Positions 10,994 to 23,314 of a stretch of 64,000 bases of DNA are shown here, piece by piece. Location: positions 9,005,001 to 9,069,000 of the forward strand of contig WPIO01000009.1 in the NCBI GenBank assembly GCA_009760855.2. The letters are read 5' to 3'. The notes below the pieces were generated by a model. The model did not search any database and had not been told where the DNA came from. It worked only from the letters and a program-made list of their open reading frames with translations. Position 1 is the first letter of the stretch. The number at the start of each line of letters is the position of its first letter. The position numbers were made by a program, and so were the translations under genes. The stretch comes from Cristatella mucedo (lineage: Eukaryota > Bryozoa > Phylactolaemata > Cristatellidae).

Positions 10994-11037
10994 TCAGCTG
11001 CTGCTGCTGGTGCTTCAGTAGCAGCAGCAGCAGCTGA
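10994..11037. repeat. CTG/CAG inverted repeat
   Basis: Bases 10994-11009 (CTG repeats) are the exact reverse complement of 11022-11037 (CAG repeats), with a 12-base spacer. It would fold as a trinucleotide hairpin. Confidence 0.8.
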
Positions 11038-11181
11038 TGCCCTCTCCTTCAACAGTCAATGAAAGCCCGACCAGCATCGCTCTGAGTGGCACAAGGTTCA
11101 TCGGACTGTTGCCTACGGTTGCACGTCAAGGTTGTGCCAGTTTACTGCTGTAGTTTTCTAATTTCTCAGTATGCTATTTAG

Positions 11182-11250
11182 GCCGAAGCTGCAATCTCAA
11201 TGGTTTCACCAGCCATTCCGACTCAGGTCGCTATCAACAAGTGGCAGGAA

Positions 11251-11282
<32 letters not shown>

Positions 11283-11361
11283 CCCACTCGACTTACCCAG
11301 CAGCAGCAGCAGCATAGGCAGTTTTGATGGCGTTGGGTCGTCTCGGAGTCGTCATAAGTGC
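11182..11361 (+). CDS. candidate internal exon of the IBTK homologue (3' end uncertain)
   Basis: A long pyrimidine-rich tract ends in CTATTTAG at 11181, directly after an in-frame stop, which is the layout of an acceptor. The frame that follows encodes an Ala run (10 GCT/GCC-type codons), a Ser run and then GSFDGVGSSRSR. Human IBTK, as I recall it, has a GSYAGVGSPR segment in the corresponding serine-rich stretch before the last conserved motifs. No good donor is visible near 11340-11361, so the end is only approximate. It could instead be a chance open frame over GCT repeats. Confidence 0.35.
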
Positions 11362-13039
11362 CTTCTCGTTGAACGGAGTCACGGGTGACTGGAGTGCTGC
11401 CATCACGTGAACTTCAGTGCTGTCGTCTGCCAGCCAGGTGGTGCCACCGGTCGACTGAGGCGGTTTGCCGGATTCGCTCGACTCGCTTCTAAAAGAGCCC
11501 TCCTGCTCACCGTTTGCCAAACCCTAGATACTGCGCATCGGCGAGCTCTGCGTTGCCCGCGCATATCCTAAGGCTGGTGCCGTCGACGTCAGCAGTGTAG
11601 CGTGCGCGTTGTGCTCGAAGCATGCTATCGTGCACGGGAAGGAGCGCGTGCGATAAAGCGAGAGCAGCCTTTTCTCCTTCCCGACATATCTACTGTGCAG
11701 CTCGCTGCACGGGGGGGGGGGCAGAGAGGGCTCATTCCCCCTTCCTCCTCCTCCTCCTCCCCCCCACCACCAATGCGTTGTCCAGGCCTTGCGCAGCACT
11801 GCCACCCAGGCCTTTCAAGCATGGAGCCAGCTCTGTGGCTCCTCGCTGCTGCTCGCAGCCTGCCCTGCTCCTGCGCTCGTAGCCTCGCTTGCACCCTCTG
11901 CCACTTCATGGGTGGGTTTTCTGCTGCTAGCTGGACAGACCAGGCCGACTCTGCACCCTCCCTTCTGCTCGGTGTACGGTTACTGTTGTTGTTCTTCGTA
12001 CACTTATCGCCTCTGCCGAGTTGAAACTCATACCCCTGCACCGATTTCCTGCGGGTTTCTCGGCTGGCCTGCGGTGCCCTAACTCTGTTTATTTACATTA
12101 TCCCCACAACTAGAAGGCAATGACCCGCTACTCGAGCTCTCCTCCTCTTACTTCCGCTTCCTCCACCGTCGATCACGTGCCGCCGGTTTGAGCCAACTGC
12201 CAGCTGGCCGCGTTGCGAAATCCGTGCCCTCGGCCGCCTCTTCCGCAGCACGGTTCTGCTGTGAAGTGGGCAAAGGCGGGTGTTGCCTGACCTCTGCCCG
12301 CTTAGGGCGGTGCCTGCGAGTTGCCGCAGACAGGAGATGGCCACTGCTTCGCATCCGGTGCAGATGCGCCGCCGCCGCCGCTTCCTGTCGACCGCGGCCG
12401 CCCTGAGCGGTGCTCGTGCTCGCGCGTGAGCGTCACGCATATTTTCGCCTTCCGAGCTGCTGCACTTCTGTCATCGATTGTCAGCTGCCACCAGCATCAG
12501 CTACCGGTGGCTGAGGGGGAACTTATGCTCTTGATCTTTGCTCCTGCCAAGAGGCAGAGGCAGCTGTCACACGCCGAGCAGCAGGCGGCTGATGCCCAAG
12601 ATGGGCTTCTCCAGCTGTCGTCCTGCCTTGAGTTGTTGTCCTCCTGTTGTTGCAAGTGCTGCGTGGCAGCGCCGGCCGGTCGAATGCCCGGATCGGCTAA
12701 GCGCTAGGAAGCGAGCGAGCTAGCGTCCAAGCTTGGCAACGTGCCAAGTAGCTACTACGCTCGGCGCATGTCGAAGGCTCTGTCCACGCAGGTCACGCTG
12801 GAAAATGCAGTCTTCATCTCACCTCTGTCGTCTGCTTCGCAGCACGCGAGATAAATGCAATGCCGCGCAGCAGTGGGCACTGACACGCGGCATTGCAGCA
12901 TGCAGCTGTAATGCTGCCGCGGTCTTGCGGGGAAAAAAGCTCGCTCTACAAAAGCATTCGGGTAGCTTTGCATAGCCTTCTGACAGTGGCAGATGTCCGG
13001 ATCATTCCATTTCCGGAGCATTCTGTGACCGGTGTATGT

Positions 13040-13070
<31 letters not shown>

Positions 13071-13189
13071 ACAGGTTGTCTCTTGCGGTTCGCCTGCTGA
13101 AAAGCAGACTTGTTTGTCAATGCCCCTACTACTGCCCCTGCTACTGTCATAAACATAAAAGAGCAGCGGCCTGTTCGTCTGCGTTTAAG
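11362..13189. other. GC-rich stretch, possibly intron with unrecognised exons
   Basis: Composition is GC- and CTG-rich and many overlapping frames stay open on both strands, but none shows a domain or a clean acceptor/donor pair. A 12-bp inverted repeat lies at 12856-12867 / 12886-12897. A G-run sits at about 11711-11721 and a (CTG)n tract near 13043-13070. Confidence 0.4.
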
Positions 13190-13469
13190 ATGAGGCTGCA
13201 AAGAGACCTGAAGCCGCTGGCGCTGCTGCTTCCGCCTCGGCAGTCGCTGCAGTGGCGGCGAAGGCTCTACGTTCGCTTCCGGCTTCTCGTTCGCTGGCCG
13301 TACCATCGAGTCCGGAAGCCGCTCGGCTCGACGACCAGCCTGGAGCTGCGTTGGCTTCACTTCGTGAAATAATGCACGCCGAACAGGCCGCTGCCTCGGT
13401 AGCAGCGGCGGCAATGGCAGGTGGCGAGCAGCCACCGCTCCGCCAGCACTCCATCGATGCTGCCGACAG
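13190..13469 (+). CDS. IBTK: IBTK exon a
   Basis: The acceptor is the AG after a pyrimidine-rich stretch ending CGTTTAAG at 13189; a stop at 13186-13188 rules out an earlier start. The donor is AG|GTAAGG at 13470. It starts with two bases of a split codon and ends with two. It encodes a very Ala-rich segment and the motif ASLREIMHAEQ, the counterpart of the VDLRTIMEIEE segment of human IBTK. An alternative acceptor at 13194 would give a phase-0 start. Confidence 0.7.
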
Positions 13470-15673
13470 GTAAGGCAGCATCCCGCACTTTGCGCTTTTT
13501 TCTCTCCTCCTCGCAGAAGAGCTAGCCTACCTAGTGAGCTGTATCGGCCATAGTAGTCGCCTACTTTGCCCACGACACGCCGTCACTCACTGCTTCAGAT
13601 TTTCGCAGCACTCTTTTTCCTCCTACCCACAGGCTGCGCAGGTTAGCATGCCGGATGTGCACAGATGGCGGCAGGTGCCACTTCCACCGGCCTGCATGGT
13701 ACCGGGCGCTACGCGATGCAAGCGAGCCAGTGCGCTTTCGCTCAGCCGACTTCGGACGGCGCGATCTGCTTCGCCAGGGTCCTGGCAGCTGTGGGGTGGT
13801 GGCAAGTCACTTGACTCGAGGGAATGCGACTTATTGAAGCTGCAAAGACAAAAAAGCGTTGTAGCGATCTTCTCATTCGTTGTGTCTTCCGATCTTTAAA
13901 GGGTGCCGCTGCCTTTGTTGCACCTAGCCGCGAACTTTGAAAAAATTTATCTCCGACCGGTTTCGTTTGACGTCGGTGTGCCTGTATGCTGCTGCATCTA
14001 TGTGATCAAGGTTGATTAAAAAAAATGAATGGGCTTCATACTGAAGAGTCAGTGGCATGCAATGGCTGCGTACCAAAGTGTGTATGGAGTGCACCGCCAA
14101 TGGCGGCCGTGCAAAATGCCTGATTGTCGGCTTCTTGCAAACAATTTCTGACACTCTGCATGAAGGCTATGATGCTATGTGATGCCTGGGTTGGTGTACG
14201 TTAAGGTCGGTGCATGCATGTCACAACTTTGAGAAGTTGAACCGCTTCGAGTTAACCCGGAGAGCTAGCTTCTGTTGAGCAATATGTGACTTACTATGTA
14301 CATTTGATATCAAAGTGAGATTGTATTGCACAACCATGGTCGTTGACCGCGTGACCCGAACTTCCTTCGGAAAGCAGCAAGCAGTTATATTTTGTCACGG
14401 GTGTTCATCTGCACAGACTTTTCCATGAGAGCCTGCATTCTTATCTCGTTATATAAAAAAAGGTTAGCTGATTAAACAGCCTCATTTTTATACATGGTAG
14501 AAGAGCCTTATTGGCTATCACCACCGATTGCAATCGGCAATAAAGGATTGTTCACTGCAGGACTCAAGCAAACGACCTTCTCGGGTCGTGTAGAACGAGT
14601 GAGTGCCTTACCCCTGTGCTAAGACTCGTTATTGCATGGCATTCTGATTATGTAATGCCTGAAAACCGCAGAGATCGCGTGAACCACAGCAATACTTTAT
14701 CGTTGCCGATAGATGGCTTATTCCAAGTCGCTCTCTGTATGCCTCACTCTTTGTTTCTCACGTTTGAAGCTCTTCATTTTCATGCCATAAGTGATTGCAC
14801 TATTAGTAATTCGGGTCCTGGATGCAGGTTAATAGGAGTGCTGCCGAGTTTCGTGCTTTGCGAGTACAACTTCAATTGCTCATTGAGCGGAAACTTTCAC
14901 ACAAAGCATGTGATGCAGCATGCTAAGCAAGCTTTTGCTGCCGAAGCAGTAGCTACGTGGTGGCCAAGCTAACCGGTTAGGTGTAGATTGTTGATCAAAT
15001 AAGCAGCAGCCTGTTGTGAAATAAAAATCTCTTCAAAAAATATCCTAAAGCACTGTTTCTTGGGCAAACGACCACTAGCTTTTACCAATTTACACATGTT
15101 GCAGCAGCCGACATTGCTGCAGCATCTCTTTCATGTAGCCTGCCACACGAAAGGTGGCTTGTGCATGCTGTGCAGCTCTGAATCGTCGTAGGGCACAGCA
15201 CTGCACAGCAGCGGTTACAGCATCGTAGGTTATCGTCGTGGCCAGCAGTCAGTGGCTCCTGACTCGCTTGGTGCGCTTTCTTCTGTTCTTATAACCACTG
15301 ACTGCATCTGCATAACCATGCACAGGCCCGAAGGTCGAGCTCGCTCGAATACTAATATGCTGGCACGTGAGTCTCCATATGTGACCCCGAAAGGTCACGG
15401 GACCAAGCAGCTGTCACCTGGAGTGCTGCATCTAGCACACTCAAAGCACTCACACTAGGCAGCTTTGGGTGAAAGCAAAGGTGTTCGTTTACGGCAGAAG
15501 AGCGCAAGTGGCCATCATCACCGTGTGCAGAGCTAGCGGTTGTCAAGTCGTGGTCTGACATGATTCCCGTCGGTAGTGAGTTCCAGAGGCTTTTGAAGCA
15601 TAGAAACTGATGGGCGGTCTCCAAAGGATGGGGGGCTGGTTAGAGGCACAGTTTTATAGAGAGCCAGTGTAGT

Positions 15674-15704
<31 letters not shown>

Positions 15705-15705
15705 G

Positions 15706-15790
<85 letters not shown>

Positions 15791-18700
15791 GCACGCACAC
15801 ACTTCATAACGTTTCCTGAACGGTAATCAAGTCTTGCAAGCAGCGCTCCATGCAGTGTGCTGATCACTCTTTGATTATCTCTTGTAGTGGAATTGCTTGA
15901 TTGTCGTTCATTTTTTACGATTTGGTAGGTGCCTGGCTTGCCAATTTCATGTAATGTAATGTATCTCCTCTGGAATTTTACAAAGCCACAAAGAATAAGT
16001 GGGTTATACGAATGACAGTTTTCTGTAGCTCATTTAAAGCCTCGGCTGCTTTTGGTGTGCATACGGTTGATAAAAGACTACATCTCATACAACAATTAGA
16101 AAATGAGAAGCATAGCTGAGGTACTGAGTAGCACGAAGTAGCAGCTCAGGACAGCTGGAAAGGCTGTGTCACAGTCGGCAGCAGGAGAGAAGATGTCGTT
16201 GCATTAAAATTATGGAAGTTCCACAATGTAGAACCTGCAGAACAGAAGCTTTTGTCGCTGACAGTTTCTAAGCACAGGAATGGAGCAGCTACTTTATGGT
16301 TCGTAAACGACCTGAGGGCACGAGGAGGCTGAGACTTATGCAGCAGTTCAGCTATGTATGAAGGAGCCAAGCCATTGCAGGCCTTGTTGGTCGAGTATTA
16401 AATGTCACAGAAAAGATGCGAGAGCAGGGGAAGCCGGTTGGATGTCACAGTGATCGTGATCAAAATACTTGTCACATGCATGTTACCTGTCACCGTCAGG
16501 TATATGTCTTGGTCTTCAGCATTGAGCTTGTAATGTGTTTCTAGTTTGATGATAGTATGGTAGATATACATGTACTTGTTCTAAATACTGCCTATTGATA
16601 AGCACTAGCTGCTAGTCCATACGAGTACATTTTGACACATTTAGGCTGGGACCTGCAAATCTATATGCAAGATATTCTGCATACGCATGCATGACCATTC
16701 TCGGCAGAAAATGCACTGATGTGCATGCATGCGTATAGGTGTGCACATACGTCTGCGTATGCGCATGTGCACACATTTGCATATACATCCGAGGCACTTT
16801 AATCCCAGAAAAGGCCCAAATTGACGTTTGAAGAAGCTTGAGAATTTTTTTATAGAAGAGAGGCTAGCAGATCATGCCCTTTGATGCATCCATGAGGCAA
16901 ATCTTCATTGTCTATCGCACTCTCTCTCCCTCTCTCTCTCTAATTTGGTAAGAAATAAATCGAACTGGAATGTGCAGCAATGCAGAAGCTAAACCCTGTA
17001 CTCATATCATCACATCATTCCCTGTAGCATATTGTCCAGCCGGTTTGCTTTTGGCTAGTGGTCTGGTTAATTAAGCTTCGAGCTATGAAGCCCTGTGGTC
17101 ATAGGACTCCATGTGACGTCCTGGTGCTGACGTAGACTCCTACCTCGGATAGGATGTGCCACTGTCTTGCCGTAGGTGAAGTTGCTAGCCTCTAACAACC
17201 AAGGTCGTGGGCTCGAGCCCTGTGGGGTACACCTAATGTGCTGAAGTATTTAGGCAGTTTCTTAAAATTGCCACCACACCCAAAAAGTTCCGATTCCGAT
17301 ATAAAAACAAACCTTGTTGCAACCTGCTGTAATCATTTGCAGAAACCTGCTGCAATCATTTGCAGTATATAAAAGAAGCTTACATAACATGTAAGCAAAG
17401 CTTTCTTAGAACTCTATTAATTTTAGTGCTAAAATGAGGTTATACCACTAACGAACCGGCTGTCTCCCTGAGCAAAATTGATTCCATTGCTTCAATGCGC
17501 TGGAGCCTGCATATAGCAGGCTCACGGTAAGATCACAGGGGCATTAGACAAGGTAGCGCTTCTGTATGGCTAGTGAACCCCCTCCCCCCTACACTACCCC
17601 CATCCGCCAGGCGTCGAGAGCCACTGTAAGAAGCATCGGGTAGAGAGGATATGGATCCATGGAATGATGCTTAAGCATCGATCAGACTTAAACCTAGTCT
17701 TTGCTGTTTTATGTACCGTCAAAGGTCTGTTCATGCACACCGTTTATTGGACGATTTGCTATGCGTATGGAGGGGCTTATATGGAATATGCTTGGAGTAG
17801 GGTAGTTATGATAATCGTGCGTGCAGTCGCGTGACCGGTACTGAAAGCAGTTTTATTCCTTCCATTTTTTCTTTCTCCCCCAGAAGCCGTATGCTCGTAA
17901 CAAACACAGAAACGTCACACCACTTCTCGCCGACCTGCACTGGCTCCCAGTCAAGTAGCGAATCGACTGCCAAGGTTTTCTCTGTTGCTCACTTTCACTT
18001 TCTTTCATCCTTTGGCTCCAGCCTACCAATCAGATCTACTCCCCCACCAGGCCAGGCAACGTACCACCCGCTTTTCTACTGGGCCGTGATAGCCCAGAAG
18101 GTAAAGTGCTCAAGCACTTGCTGTGCTAGAGTGCACTACTTTGCTGTGCACGACATGTGCAGGCGCAGTCTTAGTTCTAGTCGTGCCATTGTTGCGGTCG
18201 GCGGTGCCACGAGCGAAACAAGTCAAGAGTAATCGGTTCTGCAGCTCCTGCCGCCAGCACGAGCCGAGCGAGGCTCGGATGCGTTCACATTGCTTAGCGG
18301 CAGTCGGCCTGCGCAAGGCCAGCCACTGCGCTGGGCTTGCCAGCAGTGTTGCCAGAGACGCCGAGTGTGAGGCCCCCCCCCCTCCCTCGGGCGGTACTCA
18401 TCGAGTGGCTGTGAGGATCAGCCCGAGAAGCCGGAATTTGTAATCCTGCTGCCCTCGAACGCACAGTTTGAATAGGGACCCCCTCCCCCCACCGTGCTCC
18501 AAGAGCCGGTTACCTCAAGAGTGCTCGCCAAACGTGGCGTGGATACCTGCTGCCTACTTGCTATAACGTTGAATGATTCTTGATGGCGTGAATACCTGCT
18601 GCCTACTTGCTATAACGTTGAATGATTCTTGATGGAATTGGAGACAGCTTGCCACATGTGCACGTGCATCTGTGGACACGCGGTCTGCTAGCTGCAGCAG

Positions 18701-21700
18701 CAGGCTCTCCAAAAGAGCACACTTTCCCGGGACCCTTCGGCAGGTACTGCCGCGTCGACGATTTGTTCAGATATTTCAAAATCCTGTCGAGGCTTGCTAT
18801 GGCCGGATGCAACCCATCGGTATATCGCTGTAATAGTGGCACTAATGGATGCGGAATTCAATCTTCCTGCTTCGGAGACCTGTGAAGTGGTGAGTACTGT
18901 CCAGATCGCTTCGTTGGGGCAAACGGTTGGGAGTTTCGGCAATTCTTGTGACCACCGATGCCACCGTGACAGTTTCGCTCGCCTGCTGTTACTGCGCTAG
19001 TGGGAAGGCGTCCTTGTGCAAGGCACTACAGTACTCGAACCTGGGCACTCCGGCACGTCCTTGATTGCAGCCGCAGCTGTGTAGCGGCCAGAGTTTGTCT
19101 TCCAAGCTCACACTCCGGTCGCCCGCCTCCGCCACTCAGGTTGTTTGTGGTTGCCACCTCGGATTAGCTGCCAGGGCGCCAACTCTTTTGTCGAAGTGGC
19201 AGCTAATTCCATTGCTGCTCGTTCATGCCTATGTTTTTGACCCCCCCCTTCGGATCTGGGCCACCGGGCAGCTGATGCTTGCAGAGCACGAAGGCCGTCT
19301 GCTCTGTCCCCGAGCCAGCCGCTGGATCCGTCTGTTGCCGGCTCAGCTAGCTGCGTTGCTGCTGCTGCATCCGTTCCCTACGTCTACATCGCCTGCGCTC
19401 AGGCGGATAGAGCGCCCGGCCACTCGCGCTTTTCCATCGTCGAACGTGCAGGATTCTGTCCGCCAAAGCAGCAGCCAAGCTGTCGCAGAGGGAGAAGAGG
19501 AAGCTTCTCGCTGCTGCTTCGCTGACCAGCGAGGGAGGCAGCAAGCTCGCCCACCCGACCGACATTGCTTCGGCATCGGTGGCCGGCGCTCCGGGATCAG
19601 GCCGAACCGGCAAAGGCTCGCAGCAGCAGCAGCAAGCACAGACTGTGCAAAATGCATGGTAGGTGACAAGCGTTTGCTGTCAGCTGTGCGAAATTTGCCG
19701 ATCGGCAGTTTCTCTAGTCAGTCGTCCTAGCGATGACTACAAGTCCGAAGCTCTGCGTGGCCAGTTTCCGGCTTTGTTTCGGTCGAGGCTGTCGAGGTCT
19801 ACTGCCGTCCTTTAAGCAGTGCAGGGCTTTGTTGTCACTTTGATGTGTTTTGTGGCTTTGATCGCCGATCGACGAGGAATTTTCGGCAGATATCGATGGC
19901 AGCTCGTCGTTGGCTTGCCGCCAGCGGGTTAGCCGACGAGGCTTTTGCGCTTCGTCGGCACGGTCTTACCTCCGGTCTCTTGCAGGCAGCCTTCGTATAA
20001 AAACCGAATGAGGTGGTGAAGTTTTGATCAGACATTTACCATGCAAACACGTTGAAAGTGTAAATAACCACTGAAGGGAAATGCTACTGAAAGATGACAG
20101 AGACTCGCTTTTGTTTACTGCACAGGAGCGACCTGTGCGCATTACGCAGCATCGGGGTTCAAGTTTTTTGTCCAGATTTTGCTGAATTTCGCTTAGACAT
20201 TGGTTAGAAAAATTGGCCGCAAACGTTCTGCCCAATCCATATCTCTCCCAACCCTCATTTCGGCATGCTTGCAGCGTAACTGGCCTACCAGCATGTGCGA
20301 TCAGGCGATTGCAGCTGGTGCAAAACTCTGCAGCTAGGCTTGTCTGTCGTGAGCGTCGCAGTTGCCACATTACTCCACTTCTCGCCGACCTGCACTGGTT
20401 ACCAGTCAAGCAACAGATTGACTTCAAGGTTTTGTCGCTCACTTTTAGGTCTCTTCATTCTATGGCTCCAGCCTATCTTTCAGATATACTACCCCATCAG
20501 GCCAAGCATCATACCACCCGCTTTTCGGAATCCAACAGTCTAGAAATACCTCGTACAAACCTTAAATCCTTTGGAGACCGTGCATTTAGCTCGTATGCTC
20601 CCAAAGCCTGGAACTCCCTCCCGACCTGCGTCAGAACATCCCCTGACCTGACCACGTTTAAAAGAAACTTAAAAACACACCTATTTAGGACAGCATTTAG
20701 TGGGTCCCTGTGATTCGTCCTCGATGTGCTTGTGCGTGCTGACACTGTGCATGCTGCCACTAACCACATTTGCATGCTGACCCTGTGCATGTCACCACTA
20801 ACCATATTGTTCATTTTGTTTTTCAAGCATGATTTTACTTACTATTCTATTGCGTATCACTTTGCAGCAAATGTAAAGCGCCTAGAAAGAGATTAAGTTC
20901 TCTGAGGGCGCTTTATCAAGTGCAATATTATTATTATTATTATTATTATTAACTAACTACTTTGCATAAGTACTTTGGAGGCCATTTTCTGCTGGAATGA
21001 GCAGCTGGTGGCTGAGGCTGGTCAGCAACTGAGCATAACGTTGCAAAAGGTTTTTCTAGAGAATGCATAAAACAGCAGGGAAATAGTAAAGGTCAGCCCT
21101 AATTTTTCGGAGCTTATGCAGCGAGTTTCTAGTGAAGCAAGTGGACGGCCGCGGATTGCAGTTCATACGATGCAGTTACGACACGGGTAATGCTGCAGTT
21201 AGAGAACGAGCCGCCAGCTACTTCTAGAACTGTGAATCGTCACCTTTGGTAGCCGACGGTGCCCGAGCCAGGAGGCCGAAGCAGCCCGCCTTCCACCCGT
21301 GCATGCGTGCCCTTCGTGGGCTGCTTACTCACTTGCTGTGGCGCTGCCGTTGTGTGACCATCGCAGGGGTACACCGAAGAGTGCGCCCGTGGTTTCCCTC
21401 CGCGACGTCATGACGGGTCAGACACAAGTCTCGACTCCACGTGCGGGCAAGCTGGCTCTCAGAGCGCCACCTGGCATTCTTGGGCCGCCTCCTGCTCCAC
21501 TCCGACCGCATCCAACAGCTGGATTGGCTCCTCCGCCGACCGCTTCGGCTCAGCAGTCGGCAAAAGTAGCGCCGACCACTCAGCACGCCTTGACCAGGTA
21601 GCTAGCGCTGCGTGCGCCTCGGCCACCTGAACTGCATCGCCTGTGCGCGGCAGGCGGCGGCTCGAGGAGGCGCGACAGAGAGTCGAGGTCGCCGCCTCCA

Positions 21701-23241
21701 CCTCCTCTGTCTGATTGCTGCGAACGTCGAGCAAAGCTTTGACCCGATAGTAGTAGTGCTGCAGCATATTTGTAGCATCGTGAGAGGGAACTGAATAAAT
21801 CTCTTTCTAGCACTTCCCGTAGGTCGAAAACTAAGACTATCGACTAGACTGCGATGGCGACGATGGGGAGAATTGCGGCTGCACAAAGGATATGTGGCAT
21901 AGGCGGGCGGCTGCACAAAGGATATGTGGCATAGGCGGGCATGCGTAGGCAAAAGGGTGTCCTGCACGGGCAAACCGCATGCTGTGAGAAGCCTGTGGAG
22001 TTAATTTTTCATTTATTTACCTCACGTATGTGACTCACATTTAAGGGATGTCTCGATAATAATAACAATAATAATAATAATACACTTGATAAAGCGCCCT
22101 CAGAGAACTCGATCTCTTTCCGCTTTACATTTACTGAAAAGGGAACCGCAATTGAATCGTGAGTAATATCATGTTTGATAAACAACGTGAATAACATGGT
22201 TAGGGGTGACATGCACAGGGTCATGTCAGTTGGCGATGTCAGTCGGCCGATCACTGGAGGCTTTAGGGTCACAAGAACTGCAGGCTCCAGGATCCAAAGG
22301 ATAACTGGATTAAGGATCCTGGTTCGAGGGGAGACCCGTTGAGGAAGTAGTTCGGATAGGTAAACCTTGAGCAAGAGAATGAAGGGACCTCGCAGTGAGA
22401 GTGCCAGAAGGTCGTTTCGCCGCTAGACGGGGAGGCAGCACAGGAGGCAGCACAGGAGGCAGCACAGGAGGCAGCACGGGAGCATGTGGCTGCCGCCCCC
22501 TCCCCGGCGCAGCTTTCGTGGCAGACAAGTGTGACAGCCTGTGCATTTTTGCATCTCTGCCGAATCCCTTGGCGTCACGATTTGGTTGTCAGAGCTTGAC
22601 TGGCTAGCCGAGATCTTGCGAAGCCCGGAACGTCTCACACGGCTCCTCTGACAATTTTTTGTTCATAGAGCACGGCACCAGCGACGGCACGAGCGCCAAG
22701 GAAAGCCGGAAAGCTGTTGAGCCTCTAGAATGTGTATACAAAATAAATATAACTCATGTTTGTATAGCTCACTAAGAGAACTCAAACTCTATTCAGTTGC
22801 TTCGAGCCCACGACCTCGGCCAGACCTTGATCGGGGCGAGCACCCTAACCATTGGGCCAACCAGCTCGGCGAAGCCTCTAGAACTCCTTTCCCGGCAGCG
22901 TGGCTGCTGCTTCCGTGGGCCGCTCCGCCATACCGAACTCAAGCGTTGGGGCGAAGGTCTAATCGAAGTTGGCGACCTCAGACCCTCACAATCGGTGAAT
23001 CGTGCTATCTTTAATCAGTTAGGCCAGAATGCCGTCGAGACTGAGCCGATATAGGTAGGATATCTATAACGAATAAATTACCGATTCGCATGACCCAGGT
23101 ATAGGACCAGGCATATGAGCATCATTTCTAGCAAAAGCGCTACCTTTGCTTCTAGCAAAGAATGCTTCCGGATGTGGGCTGTCTAATATGCCCAGTGGCA
23201 ATGTTCTCACCGGAAGCATGGGGCTGCAGCACTTGCACATA

Positions 23242-23314
<73 letters not shown>

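Larger units (their letters stand above)
13470..19451 (+). other. IBTK intron (about 6 kb), repeat-filled
   Basis: Besides the repeats listed separately (SINE B at 14455, CA tract at 15674, unclassified repeat at 16806, SINE A scrap at 17190, LINE scrap at 17905, 49-bp tandem at 18543) no coding signal was recognised. Confidence 0.6.
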
